Assembly (NCBI GenBank): GCA_946543095.1
Contig: CAMNLO010000071.1
Span: 1 to 7,552, forward strand
Length of the DNA: 7,552 nt
Origin: an uncultured bacterium
GTDB taxonomy: Bacteria; Bacillota; Clostridia; Lachnospirales; Lachnospiraceae
Reading direction: 5' to 3'
Shown: one piece after another, positions 5,613 to 7,552 of the stretch
Numbering within the stretch: the first letter of the stretch is position 1
Layout: the number at the start of each line of letters is the position of its first letter
Notes under the pieces: model-generated
Told to the model about the DNA's origin: nothing
The model's input: only the letters and a program-made list of their open reading frames with translations
Databases searched by the model: none
Translations under genes and position numbers: made by a program

Positions 5613-6995
5613 TTATCCTTCCGAAAGGGCAAGAGCCCCCTTTACATAGTCCTCCCATTCCGCCTCATCATCCACATTCCCCTCTCCGAAGATGAACCGG
5701 TTCAAGGAATCCTCCACATAGGAGGAAAGGGCCTTAGAGGGAAGACGGGAGGGGAGCCTGGGAGAGATCTGTGGCGCATCCAGATAGGACATTCGGGCTC
5801 TTTCGTCGATGTATTCCGTATCGGAATTGACCCCGTTCCAGGTCACGCCCCGCAGGTATTCCTCCGGGACCCGCATGGGGCCGATGCCGTTCAGGTGCTT
5901 GTTCTGGGGAGTGTTCCAGAGGTAATTTACCGTAGCGATAGTGGAGAGTCCTCCGTCGATGGACACGTCCAGACCGTCGGAAAAATCCCAGTCCACCCCC
6001 TGCTCCCCGTATCTGGCGATGAGGGAGGCCTCGGGGGTCTCCATCAGGGAAAGAAGACACGCTGCCACCTCCCTGTTAGGGCTTCCGGAAAGCACCAGGC
6101 CTCCGATCTCGGGGGTTTTTTCTGCGTATGCACTTCCCCGGACTCCTTCAGGGCCTGTAAGGGGCGGGATATGCATATAACGGGAGAGGATCTCCGGATC
6201 ATCCGGATAGATCACCTGGGAGATGGAGGCTGTGGTAAAGGCTCCCACCAGGTTTTCCGGAGAATTCACCAGCTCCGTAAACAAAGCCATCTCTCCCCGG
6301 ACATACCGTTCAGGCAAAAGTCCCTCCCGGGAAAGAGAGGCGCAGTAGGATATGCCCCGGCGGAATTCCTCAGAGACCTCGTATCCCGGAGAATAGTCCC
6401 CCACAAAGGAATTCAGGATAAATTCCACAGGAGAATGGGCGGGATCTCCCGATGCCCCTGCAAAGGGGATCTCATCCGCAAGGCCGTTGCCGTTGGGATC
6501 CTGGGTCAAAAAGGCACGCAGCACCTCCCTTAAGGAATCCGTATCCTCCGGAAGGGGAAGCCCCAGCTGCTTTAACCACAGGGTATTGATCCACAGGATG
6601 CTGGTCGGGCTTTTTGCGGGGGCGCTTCCGTAGTTGCTGTAGGAATAGCTGCCATCCTCCCGGGGATGGAGTCTGCCGGCCTTCGCATATTCTGAAAGCT
6701 GCTCCTTGGTGAGGGAAAAACCGTTTCCGAAGAGCACCGCATCCAGCTCGGTCCCGGAGGAAAAGAGCTCCTCCATAAAGCTCTCCGCACTTTCTCTTCG
6801 GACCACTAAAAACTCCAGCTCCAGGTTAAGGCGCTCCTTAAGCCATCCCACATAGTAGTTAGTCTTCAGATCCTGCACATAGTCGGATTCCGGAATGGCG
6901 ATGCGCAAAGGGGTGGGGGCATCCTTCCTCTGACAGGAGGAAAGAAACGGGAGAAAAAAGAGAAGAGACAGCAAAAGAAACAGCTTTGACTTCAT
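5613..6995 (-). CDS. Extracellular solute-binding lipoprotein, family 1, LipO/YtcQ-like
   Basis: The 460-residue protein begins with a lipoprotein signal peptide, lipobox LSSC with Cys21, so it should be anchored to the outer face of the membrane. The mature part has the family-1 binding-protein pattern. RIAIPESDYV opens lobe 1 (31-40). WINTLWLKQLGLPLPEDTDSLREVLRAF (135-162) is the typical 'W-L-x-x-L-G-L-x-x-P' motif, followed by DPNGNGLADEIPF (166-178), the calcium-loop-like sequence seen in LipO/YtcQ/LplA-type oligosaccharide binders. A late RYGEQGVDWDF matches the family's C-terminal 'yG.eG..y' region. It is close to the expected length, perhaps slightly short. The ATG overlaps the regulator stop (ATGA, 6995-6992); GGAGG lies only 2 nt upstream, so coupling is likely. 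No permease gene is adjacent, which suggests a sensing rather than uptake role (inference); a sugar ligand is likely from the family but not shown. Confidence 0.9.
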   Translation of the reverse strand: MKSKLFLLLSLLFFLPFLSSCQRKDAPTPLRIAIPESDYVQDLKTNYYVGWLKERLNLELEFLVVRRESAESFMEELFSSGTELDAVLFGNGFSLTKEQLSEYAKAGRLHPREDGSYSYSNYGSAPAKSPTSILWINTLWLKQLGLPLPEDTDSLREVLRAFLTQDPNGNGLADEIPFAGASGDPAHSPVEFILNSFVGDYSPGYEVSEEFRRGISYCASLSREGLLPERYVRGEMALFTELVNSPENLVGAFTTASISQVIYPDDPEILSRYMHIPPLTGPEGVRGSAYAEKTPEIGGLVLSGSPNREVAACLLSLMETPEASLIARYGEQGVDWDFSDGLDVSIDGGLSTIATVNYLWNTPQNKHLNGIGPMRVPEEYLRGVTWNGVNSDTEYIDERARMSYLDAPQISPRLPSRLPSKALSSYVEDSLNRFIFGEGNVDDEAEWEDYVKGALALSEG

Positions 6996-7552
6996 TTCCT
7001 CCGGGCTCCGGCACCCTCCAGCATTTCCCTGGGAGAAATGCCATAGTAGCTCTTAAACACCCGGAAGAAATGATAGTAGTCCGTGTACCCGGATTTTAAG
7101 GCGATCTCCTTGATGAGGCAGGAACGGTCCTGGAGAAGGCGCTTTGCCTGGGACATGCGCAGATCTGTGAGATAGAGGTACAGGGATTTATTGAAATGCT
7201 TCTGAAACAGCATGCAGATATAGCTTTTGCTTAAGGCAAACTGCTCGGAAAGGTGATTCAGACTCAGTTTTTCGGCATAGTGAGCGTCCACATATTCCAC
7301 CAGGGCGTTAAAGGCGGGGTTAGAGGAAACGGGCTCCTTTTCCGGAACCCCTTTTTTCTCGGAGAGGTGTTTGTTCAGCTTTTCCAGAACGATCTGGAGC
7401 TCCTCGTTTCCTACGGGCTTCAGGATATAGTCAAAGCCGGACTGCAGGAAAAATTCCCGGACATCCTCAAAGCTGTCGTAAGCGGAGAGCATGACATATT
7501 CTGTCTCCAGGCCCTCGCTCCTTAAGCGCCTGATCACCTCGTTGCCGTCCAT
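6992..7552 (-). CDS. Response regulator with AraC-type DNA-binding domain, YesN-like (5' end outside window)
   Basis: The frame is open to the right edge; 186 residues are visible, starting at MDGNEVIRRL. That Met is almost certainly the one in the receiver motif 'D-x-x-M-P-x-M-D-G', not the start, so the phosphoacceptor Asp and the beginning of the receiver lie beyond 7552. The remaining receiver is normal: VMLSAYDSFEDVREFF with the switch Ser23 and DYILKP with the conserved Lys45-Pro46. A linker (about 60-80) leads to an AraC/XylS domain with two helix-turn-helix units: LSLNHLSEQFALSKSYICMLFQKHF (about 96-120) and IKEIALKSGYTDYYHFFRVFKSYYGISPREM (about 147-177). It should bind DNA when phosphorylated by the kinase at the other end of the operon and probably controls a sugar or nutrient transport locus, possibly this operon. 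It overlaps the downstream lipoprotein gene by 4 nt. Confidence 0.93.
   Translation of the reverse strand: MDGNEVIRRLRSEGLETEYVMLSAYDSFEDVREFFLQSGFDYILKPVGNEELQIVLEKLNKHLSEKKGVPEKEPVSSNPAFNALVEYVDAHYAEKLSLNHLSEQFALSKSYICMLFQKHFNKSLYLYLTDLRMSQAKRLLQDRSCLIKEIALKSGYTDYYHFFRVFKSYYGISPREMLEGAGARRK

Noticed and set aside
5202..6533. A 443-codon plus-strand open frame opposite the two binding-protein genes
   Set aside because: Its translation is low-complexity His/Gly/Arg-rich with no recognisable domain, and it runs across the end of one minus-strand gene into another. The minus-strand frames have lipoboxes, family motifs and ribosome binding sites, so this is a shadow of GC-rich coding DNA.

Overview
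The window looks like chromosomal DNA of a moderately GC-rich Clostridia member, most likely Lachnospiraceae or a close relative. The evidence is a 58-residue S21 protein of Firmicutes type, a tightly coupled scpA-scpB pair, AGGAGG-like ribosome binding sites, and a YesM/YesN-style two-component pair next to LipO-type binding lipoproteins. The species assignment is inference.

Left half, plus strand (1-3381), housekeeping. A tandem GNAT-like acetyltransferase enters from the left edge and ends at 777. A near-consensus SigA promoter (TTGACG, 17 nt, TAAAAT; 774-802) overlaps its stop codon and drives rpsU (882-1058) through a leader of about 70 nt that can form a hairpin. A strong intrinsic terminator (1070-1101) follows rpsU and ends three bases before the ATG of a membrane-anchored YkuE-like metallophosphoesterase (1104-2012). 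The same hairpin carries that gene's only plausible Shine-Dalgarno sequence. scpA (2030-2776) and scpB (2773-3381) follow; their products are the kleisin and winged-helix subunits of the SMC condensin.

Right half, minus strand (3389-7552), a signalling operon convergent with scpB. In transcription order it holds an AraC-type response regulator (its start lies beyond the right edge), a LipO/YtcQ-type solute-binding lipoprotein, a second solute-binding lipoprotein of the AfuA/SBP_bac_6 type, and a YesM-like sensor histidine kinase. The junctions are a 4-nt ATGA overlap, a 3-nt gap and a 4-nt GTGA overlap. No permease or ATPase gene lies among them. The kinase has only a short extracytoplasmic loop, so a reasonable model is that one or both lipoproteins bind a ligand and signal through the kinase to the regulator: a ligand-binding-protein-dependent, three- or four-component system.

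The second binding-protein gene is broken as given. Its N-terminal and C-terminal halves lie in different frames (switch near 5230-5250), and the stretch between them looks too short for the fold. This is either a sequence error, a recent mutation, or decay of one sensor arm. No tRNA, rRNA, CRISPR array, IS element or attachment site was seen.
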